Below, piece after piece: positions 23,249-32,400 of a stretch of DNA of 35,072 nt. The notes under the pieces are model-generated. The model was given only the letters and a program-made list of their open reading frames with translations. It did not search any database and was not told the origin of the DNA. Made by a program: the position numbers and the translations under genes. Origin of the DNA: Akkermansia sp. (GTDB lineage: Bacteria; Verrucomicrobiota; Verrucomicrobiia; Verrucomicrobiales; Akkermansiaceae); assembly GCA_017549485.1 (NCBI GenBank), contig JAFYUT010000102.1:1-35072 (forward strand), given 5' to 3'. Numbering within the stretch: the first letter of the stretch is position 1; each line of letters opens with the position of its first letter.

Positions 23249-23290
23249 TTAAACCGAAAAGCCCCTCAACTGAGGGGCTTTTCGGTTTAA
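23249..23290. terminator. Bidirectional terminator between convergent genes
   Basis: About 19-bp perfect stem (ttaaaccgaaaagcccctc and its complement) with loop aact. The A/T-rich outer arms give a U run in either direction, serving both the tyrS operon and the minus-strand gene ending at 23302. Confidence 0.9.
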
Positions 23291-23301
23291 TGAAAGTATT
23301 G

Positions 23302-24702
23302 TTAACTTGCCGTGTTTTCTAAGGGCTTCAGTTCTATTCGTGTTTGTGTGACACGGCGGCCGTCGGTGCCGGTGACGGTGATGATGTAGTCGCGGATGCG
23401 GATGTGTTCATTGAGCTCGGGCATGTGACCGAGGCAATCGGTAATATGCCCTCCTATGGTAGATACGCCACTGTCACTTTCAATTTCACCGAGAGAGGGC
23501 AGGGCCTCTTCCAAATCGAAAAGGGCCATAGAGCCACTGGCAATGTATTGATTGGGGCCAACCGGGAAGAAATCGCGGGCTTCTTCTGCTTCAAACTCAT
23601 CTTGAATATCATTGCCCACAATTTCTTCGAGCACGTCGTCCAGATATACTTGGCCCGTGACACTGCCGTGTTCATCCACAACTAAGGCGCAGTGGGTACG
23701 CTCTTTAGAGAAAAAGTCCAACAAGGTGTCTAATTTCATGGTTTCGGGCACAACTTTAAGTGTGCGACGAACGCTCATGATATCTTGACTCCCTTTGCGA
23801 ATGAGTTGCAACATGTCTTTAACATGAATCCATCCTTTCACGTCATCCATGTGGCCATCGGCAATGGTAAAACGGCTGTGGCGACTTGTTGTTGCAATCT
23901 CCAAGTTGCGTTCAAAGGAGTCATTGATATCCAAAAACTCTACCTCATTGCGCGGTACAATGATATCTCTTACGGCGCGGTCATTCAATTCCAGTGCATT
24001 TTGAGAAATCTCCGCTTCGGTTTCCGTTACTTCATGACTACGCTCGCTTTCTTCCAGAATGTGGGAGATTTCTTCGGCGCTGTGGTGGGTTTCCGGTGTG
24101 TAACGGGGGTCAATACCGAATACACGGTGGGCAATACCGTTAGCCGTGTTGTTGAACAGGCGGATGATGGGGCCCGTCCACTTGGCAAATCTCGTCATCC
24201 ATATAGAGGTTCCCATAGATACCTCCAGCGGATGGCGTATGGCGAGGCTTTTGGGAACCAGTTCACCCAATACCACGTGAGCAAAGGTGAACAGTGCGTA
24301 CGCCAAGATGTAGGAGATAGCGCTCACTACCTCCGGTCGCAGGTGCAAGCCATAGCTCAGAATAGGGGAGAGTAGGCTGGCGATAAACGGTTCACCTAAG
24401 GCACCTAATGCCAGAGAAGCCAGTGTAATACCCACTTGGTTGGCAGAAAGGAAAGTGTCTAGATTATGTACGATGTTGCGGGCCTTGGCTCGTTTGTTGG
24501 CTTCTTTTTTGTTGTCTTCGTCGTTTTCTCGCAATTGGCTCAAACGCACGCGTGCGCTGGCAAATTCATTAGCAACGAAAAAAGCATTCAGGAACAGAAA
24601 GAAGGCGATGCTGACAACGAACATCACAATCGTGGCAAAGCTGGGGTAGTCCCACGTCAGTAGCTTAGCTTCTTCCTCACTTAAAAATAAATATTCCAAC
24701 AT
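23302..24702 (-). CDS. CNNM/CBS-domain membrane protein (HlyC/CorC family)
   Basis: 466 residues. N-terminal DUF21/CNNM membrane domain with four hydrophobic segments, starting near residue 24 (IVMFVVSIAFFLFLNAFFVA), and the conserved NQVGITLASLALGALGEP and VVLGELVPKSLAI segments. Then two CBS domains (RDIIVPRNEVEFLD...KDMLQLI and the MKLDTLLDFF...LDDVLEEIVG block) and a C-terminal CorC_HlyC domain. The family includes Mg2+/Co2+ efflux or transport proteins, and hemolysin is only the historical name. It sits 27 nt after fmdB, apparently in one transcript with it. Confidence 0.92.
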   Translation of the reverse strand: MLEYLFLSEEEAKLLTWDYPSFATIVMFVVSIAFFLFLNAFFVANEFASARVRLSQLRENDEDNKKEANKRAKARNIVHNLDTFLSANQVGITLASLALGALGEPFIASLLSPILSYGLHLRPEVVSAISYILAYALFTFAHVVLGELVPKSLAIRHPLEVSMGTSIWMTRFAKWTGPIIRLFNNTANGIAHRVFGIDPRYTPETHHSAEEISHILEESERSHEVTETEAEISQNALELNDRAVRDIIVPRNEVEFLDINDSFERNLEIATTSRHSRFTIADGHMDDVKGWIHVKDMLQLIRKGSQDIMSVRRTLKVVPETMKLDTLLDFFSKERTHCALVVDEHGSVTGQVYLDDVLEEIVGNDIQDEFEAEEARDFFPVGPNQYIASGSMALFDLEEALPSLGEIESDSGVSTIGGHITDCLGHMPELNEHIRIRDYIITVTGTDGRRVTQTRIELKPLENTAS

Positions 24703-24729
24703 GTTTTAAAAAGGGTGTTTTATAGGCCT

Positions 24730-24990
24730 TTACAGTTTTTCATACACTCCTGTATCTCGTTTCTCCATGACGGTGAAACCGGCCTTTTTGGCATCGCTGA
24801 TGGATATGGGGGCTAATATCTTCGGTACGTTTACTGCGCCTATTTTTTTTCGTACCGGGTTTTTACAATACAAACAGTGCGTCAGCGGTGCACGATCCAC
24901 CGGACGCATTAGCTCAAATCCTTTGCGACATACCCTGCACGACTTTTCCGGGTCGTCAGGGTTTTCACTTATGTATTCGTATATCGGCAT
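24730..24990 (-). CDS. FmdB-type zinc-ribbon regulatory protein
   Basis: 86 residues. MPIYEYISE is the family's hallmark start, followed by two CxxC pairs (CRVC at 18-21 and CLYC at 39-42) forming a small zinc ribbon, and a less conserved tail (KRDTGVYEKL). The C-terminal part is short as usual. FmdB-like proteins are often called regulators after the methanogen formylmethanofuran gene, but no general function is proven. It lies between rpsN and the CNNM gene, with its own promoter inside a hairpin. Confidence 0.88.
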   Translation of the reverse strand: MPIYEYISENPDDPEKSCRVCRKGFELMRPVDRAPLTHCLYCKNPVRKKIGAVNVPKILAPISISDAKKAGFTVMEKRDTGVYEKL

Positions 24991-24995
24991 ATTTA

Positions 24996-25025
24996 AGCGC
25001 GGGCTATAGCAATATAGCCCGCGCT
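24996..25025 (-). terminator. GC-rich hairpin after rpsN, overlapping the fmdB promoter
   Basis: 13-bp perfect stem (agcgcgggctata / tatagcccgcgct) with a 4-nt loop. On the minus strand it is followed by TTAAAT, so termination of rpsN is possible but U-poor. The fmdB -10 box lies in the loop and stem. Confidence 0.55.
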
Positions 25026-25039
25026 CTTAAAATTGTCAA
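25011..25039 (-). promoter_or_regulatory. Promoter of fmdB
   Basis: Minus strand TTGACA (25034-25039), 17-nt spacer, TATATT (25011-25016), about 20 nt before the fmdB ATG. The -10 box and start region are part of the 24996-25025 inverted repeat. Confidence 0.6.
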
Positions 25040-25053
25040 TAAAAAACCGTGAC

Positions 25054-25323
25054 TTACCAGCTGGACTTGGTCACACCGGGAATCATGCCGGCATTGGCAA
25101 GCTCGCGGAAAGCGATACGGGAGAGGTGGAAGCGACGCATGAATGCGTGGCGACGACCGGTGAGCTCGCAGCGGTTCACCTGACGTACGGGAGAAGCGTT
25201 ACGCGGCAGCATCGTCAAACCGATGTAGTCGCCCTCAGCCTTCAGCTTGGCGCGGAGGTCTGCGTAGCGAGCCGCGACAGCTGCCTTTTTCTTATTTCTT
25301 TCGATCCAGCTTTTCTTAGCCAT
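25054..25323 (-). CDS. rpsN: 30S ribosomal protein S14, zinc-independent form
   Basis: 89 residues. Begins [13 protein letters not shown] and ends [45 protein letters not shown] is the conserved core (given here in parts: NRCELTGRR and HLSRIAFRE). It is the long form lacking the CxxC...CxxC zinc site of the short S14. It binds 16S rRNA in the 30S head. It stands alone rather than in the spc ribosomal operon, which is common for stand-alone S14 copies but would need a genome check. Confidence 0.95.
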   Translation of the reverse strand: MAKKSWIERNKKKAAVAARYADLRAKLKAEGDYIGLTMLPRNASPVRQVNRCELTGRRHAFMRRFHLSRIAFRELANAGMIPGVTKSSW

Positions 25324-25339
25324 AACTTTGTAGGCGCAG

Positions 25340-25367
25340 ATTCTACTCTCTTTTATTTTATTGTCAA
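25340..25367 (-). promoter_or_regulatory. Promoter of rpsN
   Basis: Minus strand TTGACA (25362-25367), 16-nt AT-rich spacer, TAGAAT (25340-25345), 16 nt before the ATG. The stretch 25368-25499 between it and the divergent promoter is T-rich and shows no other feature. Confidence 0.6.
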
Positions 25368-25499
25368 GCTCAATTTTGTGTTTTTTTTATTTTCTTGTCT
25401 TTTTTGCTTTTGGCTGTAGCGTAGAAGTGACATTTTGTATCAAGTATGGGTTATGAGCTCCCTTTATGTTGCATTTGTACAGAAAACGTATGATTTTAG

Positions 25500-25528
25500 T
25501 TGAAAGGTAGGGCGGGGAGGGGTATAAT
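25500..25528 (+). promoter_or_regulatory. Promoter of the UDPGP operon (leaderless geometry)
   Basis: TTGAAA (25500-25505), 17-nt spacer, perfect TATAAT (25523-25528), then 8 nt to the ATG. Confidence 0.68.
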
Positions 25529-25536
25529 GCGCTTGT

Positions 25537-26868
25537 ATGAGTAGTTTTGATGCCATCGAGCGTAAGATGAGAGGTGTAGGGTTGTCGGACGCTGCTGTAA
25601 ATGCATTCCGTCACAGTGTGAGTGTGTTAGAGAGTAATCAAAGTATGATGATTCCCGAGTCGGATATTGTGCCGGCCGAAGGAGTGTCTGAGTGGGAGTC
25701 TATTGTTGCCGCAACTCCTGAGGCCGGGGCTGAGCTTTTAGCTCAATCTGTGATGATTAAGCTTAATGGAGGTTTGGGCACAGGGATGGGGTTGCAAAAA
25801 GCAAAGAGCTTGTTGGAGATTAAACCCGGCGTAACGTTCCTTGATGTCATCGTGCGCCAGATTCGCCATTTGCGTGGGCGGGCAGGGTACCCCGTGGGAT
25901 TGTTGCTCATGAACTCCTTCTCCACGAGTGATGATACGATGCAGCATTTGTCTCAATACGCCTCGGAAGGCTTTGCGGATTCTCAGCAAGTGGAAATGAT
26001 TCAGAACCGTGTTCCCAAGTTGGTGACGGATTCTCTGCAGCCTGTAGAGTACCCCTCCAACCCTGAACTGGAGTGGTGTCCGCCCGGGCATGGTGATATA
26101 TACCCGGCCTTGGTGGGGTCCGGGTGGTTGGATAAGTTGCTGTCTGCCGGGGTGAAGTATGCATTTATATCCAACTCTGACAATTTGGGCGCCCAACCGG
26201 ATACACGTTTCTTGCGTTGGTTTGCAGAGAGTGGCGTACCGTTTGTGATGGAAGTAACCCGCCGAACCGAGGCCGATAAGAAAGGTGGGCATTTGGCAAC
26301 GCGTAAGTCAGATGGACAGCCCATATTGAGAGAAATTGCTCAATGCCCTGATGAAGATGTGGAAGATTTCCAAAATATTGATAAACACCGCTATTTCAAC
26401 ACCAACAATCTGTGGATTCGCTTGGATGCTTTGCAAGAGTATCTTGCCGCAAACGATGGCGTGTTGCCTTTGCCGGTGATTCGCAACACCAAAACTGTTG
26501 ACCCAAGAGATGCCTCTACCCAGCAGGTATACCAATTGGAGACCGCCATGGGGGCTGCCATTCAGTGTTTCTGCGGTGCCCGTGCGGTATGCGTCCCCCG
26601 CTCTCGCTTCTTCCCGGTTAAGACATGTAGTGATTTGTTGTTGCTGCGGTCGGATGCGGTAGAAATTAACGAAGCCGGCTTGATGTCGCTTGCTCCCGAG
26701 TGCAAGGGCATAGCCCCCATCGTGCAGTTGGACAGTAAGCTTTACAAACTGGTGGATTCCTTAGATTCACTCGGTGTGCCCAGTCTCAAGCATGTCACTA
26801 AGCTCACTGTTACCGGTGCTCATCGTTTTGCCGATGGTGAGCCCCTGTGCGGAGAAGTTACTGTATAA
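25537..26868 (+). CDS. UTP-sugar-1-phosphate uridylyltransferase (UDPGP family)
   Basis: 443 residues. Makes UDP-glucose (or a related UDP-sugar) from UTP and the sugar 1-phosphate. The nucleotide-binding loop KLNGGLGTGMGLQKAKS is that of the eukaryote-type UDPGP family, not the bacterial GalU type. Also visible: LLMNSFSTSDDT, GHGDIYPALVGSG, and KYAFISNSDNLGA, with the catalytic metal-binding Asp in SNSDNLG. The C-terminal third (CKGIAPIVQLDSKLYKLVDS) would be the left-handed beta-helix part. First gene of a cluster with a release-factor-like gene that overlaps its stop by 1 nt. Exact sugar specificity cannot be read from sequence. Confidence 0.9.
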   Translation: MSSFDAIERKMRGVGLSDAAVNAFRHSVSVLESNQSMMIPESDIVPAEGVSEWESIVAATPEAGAELLAQSVMIKLNGGLGTGMGLQKAKSLLEIKPGVTFLDVIVRQIRHLRGRAGYPVGLLLMNSFSTSDDTMQHLSQYASEGFADSQQVEMIQNRVPKLVTDSLQPVEYPSNPELEWCPPGHGDIYPALVGSGWLDKLLSAGVKYAFISNSDNLGAQPDTRFLRWFAESGVPFVMEVTRRTEADKKGGHLATRKSDGQPILREIAQCPDEDVEDFQNIDKHRYFNTNNLWIRLDALQEYLAANDGVLPLPVIRNTKTVDPRDASTQQVYQLETAMGAAIQCFCGARAVCVPRSRFFPVKTCSDLLLLRSDAVEINEAGLMSLAPECKGIAPIVQLDSKLYKLVDSLDSLGVPSLKHVTKLTVTGAHRFADGEPLCGEVTV

Positions 26869-27227
26869 TGGCAGTTTCTCCGCAAAAACGCAACGAGTTG
26901 GCCGAGCGTATGAAAGCGCTCGGCGTACTTGAGCGTGATTTGGATGAAACCTTTGTGAGAGGCAGTGGCAAGGGCGGTCAGAAAGTGAACAAGACGAATA
27001 ATTGCGTATGTCTTGTTCATAGACCGACCGGGTTGGTAATTAAATGCCACCGTGAGCGAGAGCGAGAAATTAACCGTTTCCTCGCTCGCCGTGCCTTATG
27101 TGATGAGCTGGACCACCGCCTGAACGGGGCTCCGTCTCCCAAGCAAATGGAGGCTATGCGGGCCCGTAAACGTGGTTCGTTGCTTAAAAATATCAGCATT
27201 GTGCAGCGTAAGGGTGTTGCTCAGTAA
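26868..27227 (+). CDS. Class I peptide-release-factor-like protein with GGQ motif
   Basis: 119 residues from the ATG sharing its A with the UDPGP stop (TAATG). Only the catalytic RF-1 domain is present: GSGKGGQKVNKTNNCV holds GGQ, whose Gln is normally N5-methylated and promotes peptidyl-tRNA hydrolysis. There is no stop-codon recognition domain. The C-terminus is basic (RARKRGSLLKNISIVQRKG), as in ArfB/YaeJ and mitochondrial C12orf65-type rescue factors, so ribosome rescue is the likely job. Which subgroup it belongs to cannot be settled by eye. Confidence 0.88.
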   Translation: MAVSPQKRNELAERMKALGVLERDLDETFVRGSGKGGQKVNKTNNCVCLVHRPTGLVIKCHREREREINRFLARRALCDELDHRLNGAPSPKQMEAMRARKRGSLLKNISIVQRKGVAQ

Positions 27228-27321
27228 TGTTACAGCTCGGTTCTTTTCATTGAGTTTGATGGTGAGTACATGTATCATTTCCCCGCGGAAGAAAAATCTT
27301 GAGCCGTCATTGCTTTTTTAG

Positions 27322-27350
27322 CTGACAAAACGCTCGAAATGTGCTAGGGT
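27322..27350 (+). promoter_or_regulatory. Promoter of the LOG-family gene (leaderless geometry)
   Basis: CTGACA (27322-27327), 17-nt spacer, TAGGGT (27345-27350), then 7 nt to the ATG. The -10 box is poor, so this is the weakest member of the set with metX. The 130-nt gap before the gene shows nothing else clear. Confidence 0.4.
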
Positions 27351-27357
27351 ATATAAC

Positions 27358-28446
27358 ATGAAAAAGCCTGAAATTTTAGCAGCACGTGATTTGAACAGCC
27401 GTGCGGATAAACATCTTTCCGTTACCATTCCGGCTAACACGGGGAATCCGGTGTTGGATGCCAATTTGTATGACCTTTCCCGTCGTTTTAATGGTGGACA
27501 CGACCCCGATGTGGTGTTACAGATGCTCTCTACGGTGATGAACGCTGCCGCTTCCGAGCAGATGGAGGAACATGACTTGGATATGATGGCTCGCACGGTG
27601 GATGAAATGTTTGCCGCTGACAAAATGTTTGCACCATATCGCAATGTGCGTAAGATTACGTGTTTCGGGTCTGCTCGTATTAAGCCGGAGGAAGAGGCCT
27701 ATAAGCAAGCCGTGGATTTTTCTCGCCTGGCTGTGGAAAACGGTTACATGATTATCACTGGCGGTGGCCCCGGTATTATGCAGGCTTGTAATGAGGGCGC
27801 TACGAAGGATGCTTCTTTCGGGCTCAATATTACGTTGCCGTATGAACAACATGCCAACCCGTTTGTTGAGGGTAGTGATAAGATGATGAATTTCTATTAT
27901 TTCTACACCCGTAAACTCAATTTCCTGAAACAGACGGATGCTTTGGTGGCATTCCCGGGTGGGTTTGGCACCATGGATGAGATTTACGAGACAATTACGC
28001 TGATTCAGACCGGCAAGAGTACCATTTTTCCCGTTGTTTTGCTGGACCCTCCCGGTGAAACTTTCTGGCAGCGTTGGACGCGCTTTGTAGAGAAAGAACT
28101 GTTGGATGCAGGGTTGATTTCTAAGACCGACATGCATTTGCTGTATTTGAGTAAGAGTGCCGAGGATGCTATGGCATATATTGAGCGATTCTATCGCCGA
28201 TACCACTCCTATTATTTCGAGGATGAAAGCATTACCATCCGCGTGTTGGAGCCTTTGTCTCAGAAGCATATAGATTGGATTCTTTACGATTATACGGATA
28301 TTATTCCCAAGGGGGATATTGTGCAGATGGAGAGCGATGAAAACGACCCTGAGCCGGCATTGGCGTGTTTGCCGCGTTTGCGTTTTACCTTTAAACGTGG
28401 CGATTATGCTCGCCTGAAAGATTTAATAGATATCATTAACGACTGA
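27358..28446 (+). CDS. LOG-family protein (lysine decarboxylase-like fold)
   Basis: 362 residues. The Rossmann-like core has the family signatures GGGPGIMQACNEGA and PGGFGTMDEIYE, the phosphate-binding and catalytic motifs of LOG (cytokinin riboside 5'-monophosphate phosphoribohydrolase) and related nucleosidases. It is longer than the usual 180-200 residues: about 100 residues precede the core and about 90 follow it, like the large PpnN-type proteins in size class but without clear resemblance that I can name. The name lysine decarboxylase is a historic error. Probably a nucleotide-base hydrolase. The ankyrin gene follows 10 nt later. Confidence 0.88.
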   Translation: MKKPEILAARDLNSRADKHLSVTIPANTGNPVLDANLYDLSRRFNGGHDPDVVLQMLSTVMNAAASEQMEEHDLDMMARTVDEMFAADKMFAPYRNVRKITCFGSARIKPEEEAYKQAVDFSRLAVENGYMIITGGGPGIMQACNEGATKDASFGLNITLPYEQHANPFVEGSDKMMNFYYFYTRKLNFLKQTDALVAFPGGFGTMDEIYETITLIQTGKSTIFPVVLLDPPGETFWQRWTRFVEKELLDAGLISKTDMHLLYLSKSAEDAMAYIERFYRRYHSYYFEDESITIRVLEPLSQKHIDWILYDYTDIIPKGDIVQMESDENDPEPALACLPRLRFTFKRGDYARLKDLIDIIND

Positions 28447-28456
28447 TACACAATTT

Positions 28457-29380
28457 ATGAAATTATTGACCCTGTTGTTAACGGGCGCTCTGGGTGTGTG
28501 TGCCCTGAGTGCGGCGCCTGCTGTGTCTGAAAAAGAAATGACTCGTCCGCAGGCGATTGCAAAATTGCAAGAGATGCGCATTGAGAAAAAGGATTATGAG
28601 CGCGCCATGTTTTCGGCAGTGCAATTCGGGCATAAAGAAACGGTGCGATTGTTGTTGCTGGCCGGAGTAAAGGTGAATATGCAGGATGAAAACGGTATCA
28701 CCCCATTGCACTACGCTGCTTACTTGGGTGAGGAACACATGGTGACGTATTTGTTGGCTGCCGGTGCAAAAGTAAATGCCGGTGCAGAGCGCGGTGCTAC
28801 ACCTCTCCATATGGCGGCCGATGCGGGGCACTTTGTGACGATGAAGCATTTGCTGCAATCTTCTAAAGTAGACGTAAATGCTACAAATGATGATGGTGAT
28901 ACACCCTTGCACGATGCGGCTCGCCTGAATCGCTCCCGCTGCATACCGGTGTTAATTGCTGCGGGTGCTGATATAGAAGCCCGTAATGATATGGGGTCTA
29001 CCCCTCTGTTGCAAGCCGCTTATGATGGACAAATCGAAATCGTTGAGCAATTAATTAAAGCCAAGGCTAATGTCAACGCGGTTGATAAAAGCGGTGCATC
29101 TGCCTTGCATTTGGCGGCTTATAATGGCCATGCTGAGATTGTGAAACTGCTGCTTAAAGCCGGGGCTGATTCTACGCTGCTTAATCGGAAAAAACAGTCA
29201 GCCTATGATGTTGCCGTTCGTGCATCTCAAACGTCTTGTGCTCATTTGCTTAAGCCTCCGGCTGTAGTTGAACCTAACAAAACATCAAAAGATACTGTGC
29301 CGGAGCCTCAAAAAGACGCGCCTTCATCTCATGATTCTGAAAAAAATCAAAAAAATGCCTCAGATAACTTGAAAAGCTGA
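28457..29380 (+). CDS. Exported ankyrin-repeat protein
   Basis: 307 residues. Signal peptide about 1-19 (LLTLLLTGALGVCALSAA). Six ankyrin repeats plus a partial seventh from about residue 48 to 265, each with TPLHxAA-type turns (for example GITPLHYAAYLG, GATPLHMAADAG, GDTPLHDAARLN) and the final AGADxxxxN loops. A Pro/Ser/Lys/Asp-rich tail of about 45 residues follows. The stack is a protein-binding scaffold, here in the periplasm or outside; partner unknown. Ten nucleotides after the LOG gene, so co-transcribed. No terminator is visible before the helicase gene. Confidence 0.9.
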   Translation: MKLLTLLLTGALGVCALSAAPAVSEKEMTRPQAIAKLQEMRIEKKDYERAMFSAVQFGHKETVRLLLLAGVKVNMQDENGITPLHYAAYLGEEHMVTYLLAAGAKVNAGAERGATPLHMAADAGHFVTMKHLLQSSKVDVNATNDDGDTPLHDAARLNRSRCIPVLIAAGADIEARNDMGSTPLLQAAYDGQIEIVEQLIKAKANVNAVDKSGASALHLAAYNGHAEIVKLLLKAGADSTLLNRKKQSAYDVAVRASQTSCAHLLKPPAVVEPNKTSKDTVPEPQKDAPSSHDSEKNQKNASDNLKS

Positions 29381-29430
29381 ATATTTTGTGGTAGTATCTA
29401 ATCATAGCAGCCATGCTTGTATAGGGGAGT

Positions 29431-29462
29431 ACTGTATACAGTTGATGCAAGCTGCTTAATAT
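29431..29462 (+). promoter_or_regulatory. Palindrome and weak promoter before the SNF2 gene
   Basis: ACTGTATACAGT (29431-29442) is a perfect 12-nt palindrome. TATACA (29435-29440), 16-nt spacer and TAATAT (29457-29462) form a possible promoter 14 nt before the ATG at 29477, so the palindrome would overlap its -35. Tentative. Confidence 0.35.
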
Positions 29463-29476
29463 CAATCTCTCGACAA

Positions 29477-32400
29477 ATGTTAATTTCTGCATTAAATCCT
29501 GATCGCGCCACTTTGAACTTCCTCAATGCATATTCTGAGGCAGTCAGAGACGCCGGTGAAAAGCTCCAAAAAGATGGGGCTGTCACACAAATTTTCGGCA
29601 ACCATCTCTTCATTCAGGGTAGAGTGGAAACGAAGCAGGGCGGTGTACGTACCAGCCTTCGCTTGCAAGGTAATCGCTGGTTTGGTTCTGCAACGGCTGA
29701 AGATGAGGACGTTGCCGGGGCCTGCCTTATTGCCACCATGGTAGAGCGTATGTACCGTGGCACCAGCATGCCGGAGAGCCCCAACGAGCTTAACGAAATC
29801 CCGCTCACGGATGTTTTGGAGGATAAACTCGACCGTGATTTGGATCAAAAAGAAATTGACTTTGTTACTAAGCTTGAGAAGCGCTATCGCCGTTTTGTAA
29901 TCGAGCAAGAGATTCATGACCATGACCTTGTACGTTTGAATCCCCGCTGGGATATTACCGGTTACGAGGCGTTGGAGCTTTGGCCTCAGGCCCCGCGCAA
30001 TATCTTGGAGTTCTGGAACTATATTGCCTACGCGTTCACCAAAAAACGTATCTCGTATCCCGAGTTCATGAATGTGGTGACCGATTTGGAGAAAGTTCAG
30101 CGCCGTATTGCCGAATGGGAGCGAGAAAAAGAGGTGGGATGCTGGTATGACCGCATTCAGCGTGTGAATGAGCGTCCTCCTCAGCCGCCGCGCCATCCCA
30201 TGTACATGCGTTTGGTCTCAACCATTAATGAGGCCCGCTTTGAGTATCGTTTCTCAGAAAAGGAAGATTGGGTTCCTATACGCGAGCGTGCTCAGTTGGA
30301 TGCACTTCTTGCAGAGTTCCTGAACGGTGCGCTCAAGATGGATCCGCAAACGGATATTTTGCTCAACGTGTTGCGCGATTATGCGGACCGCGAGGAAACC
30401 GTGATTCTGGATTTGGATAGCGAGTCTGCTTGCCGCGTGATGAACCGTCTCTTCCATCAGCCTGCATTGAAGGGATATCTCGTCAACTTGGATGAGTGCT
30501 ACTTTAAGGTGGTGAAAGAGCCGCTTAAGTGGATTTGTATAGATGACCCCATTGTCCCGAATTGTTACGGGTTGCAGCTGGTTACCGCTGCCGGTGTTCA
30601 TGTAACACACTCCGTGCGTCAGTTGCCGGGGCAGGTAGAGCTTTATCAGTCTGATGAAACGGTTTTCCCCGGGCCTCCCAAGTGGCTGGAAAGTACGGAA
30701 GTAGAGCCGCGTTATTCGATTCCCAAGTCTGTGATTGACAGCTTGGACGGTGTGGAGTTCTTGCGCAAAATCGGCGCCACCTTGCCCCCCAGTATGGAGG
30801 AGCGCGTGGTGGACATTGACCTGAAGCCTACTTTCTCCATGAAGATTGTTCGTGGCTTGACCAGTGCCGATACCGAGCACGTGTTGTTGGAGGTAAATGC
30901 TCAGGATGATCCCGGTCGCCGTAAGGAGCGCCTCGGTAAGGATGATTGGGAGCTGGTAGAGCAAATGTCGGTCAAGGATAAAACCTTGCTGCGCTTCATT
31001 CGCGACCGCCTGTATCCCATACCGAAGTTGCTGGAGGAAATGAACTTTACCTACGACAGCCCGTTGGCTGCGTTTAAGAGCCGTATCACTAAGCAATTCC
31101 CCGAAAAATTTGCAGAATGGGCAAAGTCCATCCCCGAGACGATTAATGTTGAGATGGACGAAAACCTCAAGTCTCTGCTGGCAGATCCCGTAGCCGCAGC
31201 CATTCGTTTTGAGGTGGTTAATCAGGAGATTGACTGGTTTGACCTGCGAGTGGTTATTGATGTGGAGGGTGTTACCCTCACCAAGGAGCAAATTCGTGCT
31301 CTTGTTTCCGCCCGCGGTGGTTATGTGCGCATGGATGATGGCCGATGGATGCGCTTGGAAATCAAGTTGGATGATGCCCAGCGCGATGCCGTTACCAAGC
31401 TTGGGTTGGATCCCTTCGACCTTTCCGGTGAAACGCATCGTATGCACGCACTGCAGCTGGCAGACCCGCGCGCCGCAGAAGTGTTTGACCCCAAGGCCTG
31501 GCAGAAGATTAAGGAGCGTACGGCAGAAATCAAGATTGATGTCAAACCGGATGTTCCCACTGCGCTCAATGCTACGTTGCGTCCGTACCAGATAGACGGT
31601 TTCCATTTCTTGGCTTATCTTGCAGTCAATGGTTTCGGTGGTATTCTTGCCGACGATATGGGCTTGGGTAAAACCATACAGTCTATTACCTACATGCTGT
31701 GGTTGCGAGAAGACTTTGTTGCCCGCAACAAGCAGGGGCGCAAGAAGGTCGTTATCCCTCCCGTGCTGATTGTTTGTCCCAAGTCTGTGCTTGATGTGTG
31801 GGCTGGGGAAACAGAGAAGTTTGCGCCCGGCATCCGCGTACTTGTCATTCGCAACAAGGAGCAGGCTGTGGTAGAGGATATTCTGGCAAACTATGACATG
31901 GTAGTGATTAACTACGCTCAGCTGCGTGTTTGTGGTGAGCAGATTAACTCTATCAAGTGGCTTACCGTTATTCTTGACGAAGGCCAGCAGATTAAGAACC
32001 CTGATTCTAAAGCAGCTAAGTCTGCTCGTGAGCTCACGGCGTTCAATCGTCTTGTGCTTTCCGGTACTCCTATTGAAAACCGCTTGCTCGACATGTGGTC
32101 ACTCATGGCCTTTGCCATGCCGGGTGTGCTCGGTAGCCGTGCATACTTCAAGAAACGCTTTGATAAGCGTAAGGACTCCCAAAGCCAGAACCGCTTGGCT
32201 GCTCGCCTTAAGCCTTTCTTGCTGCGCCGTACCAAACAACAGGTGGCTAAAGACTTGCCGCCCCGTACCGAAGAAGAGGTATACGCCAAGATGGAGGGCG
32301 TACAGCGCCAGCTGTACAAGGCAGAGCTGCGCCGTATTCAGAAAGCCTTGCTCGGTATGGACTCCGACGAGTCTGTCAAGAAGAACTCCTTTGCTATCTT

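Noticed and set aside
26864..26869. TATAAT at the UDPGP stop codon
   Set aside because: No -35 at the right distance; the sequence arises from the TAATG stop-start overlap.
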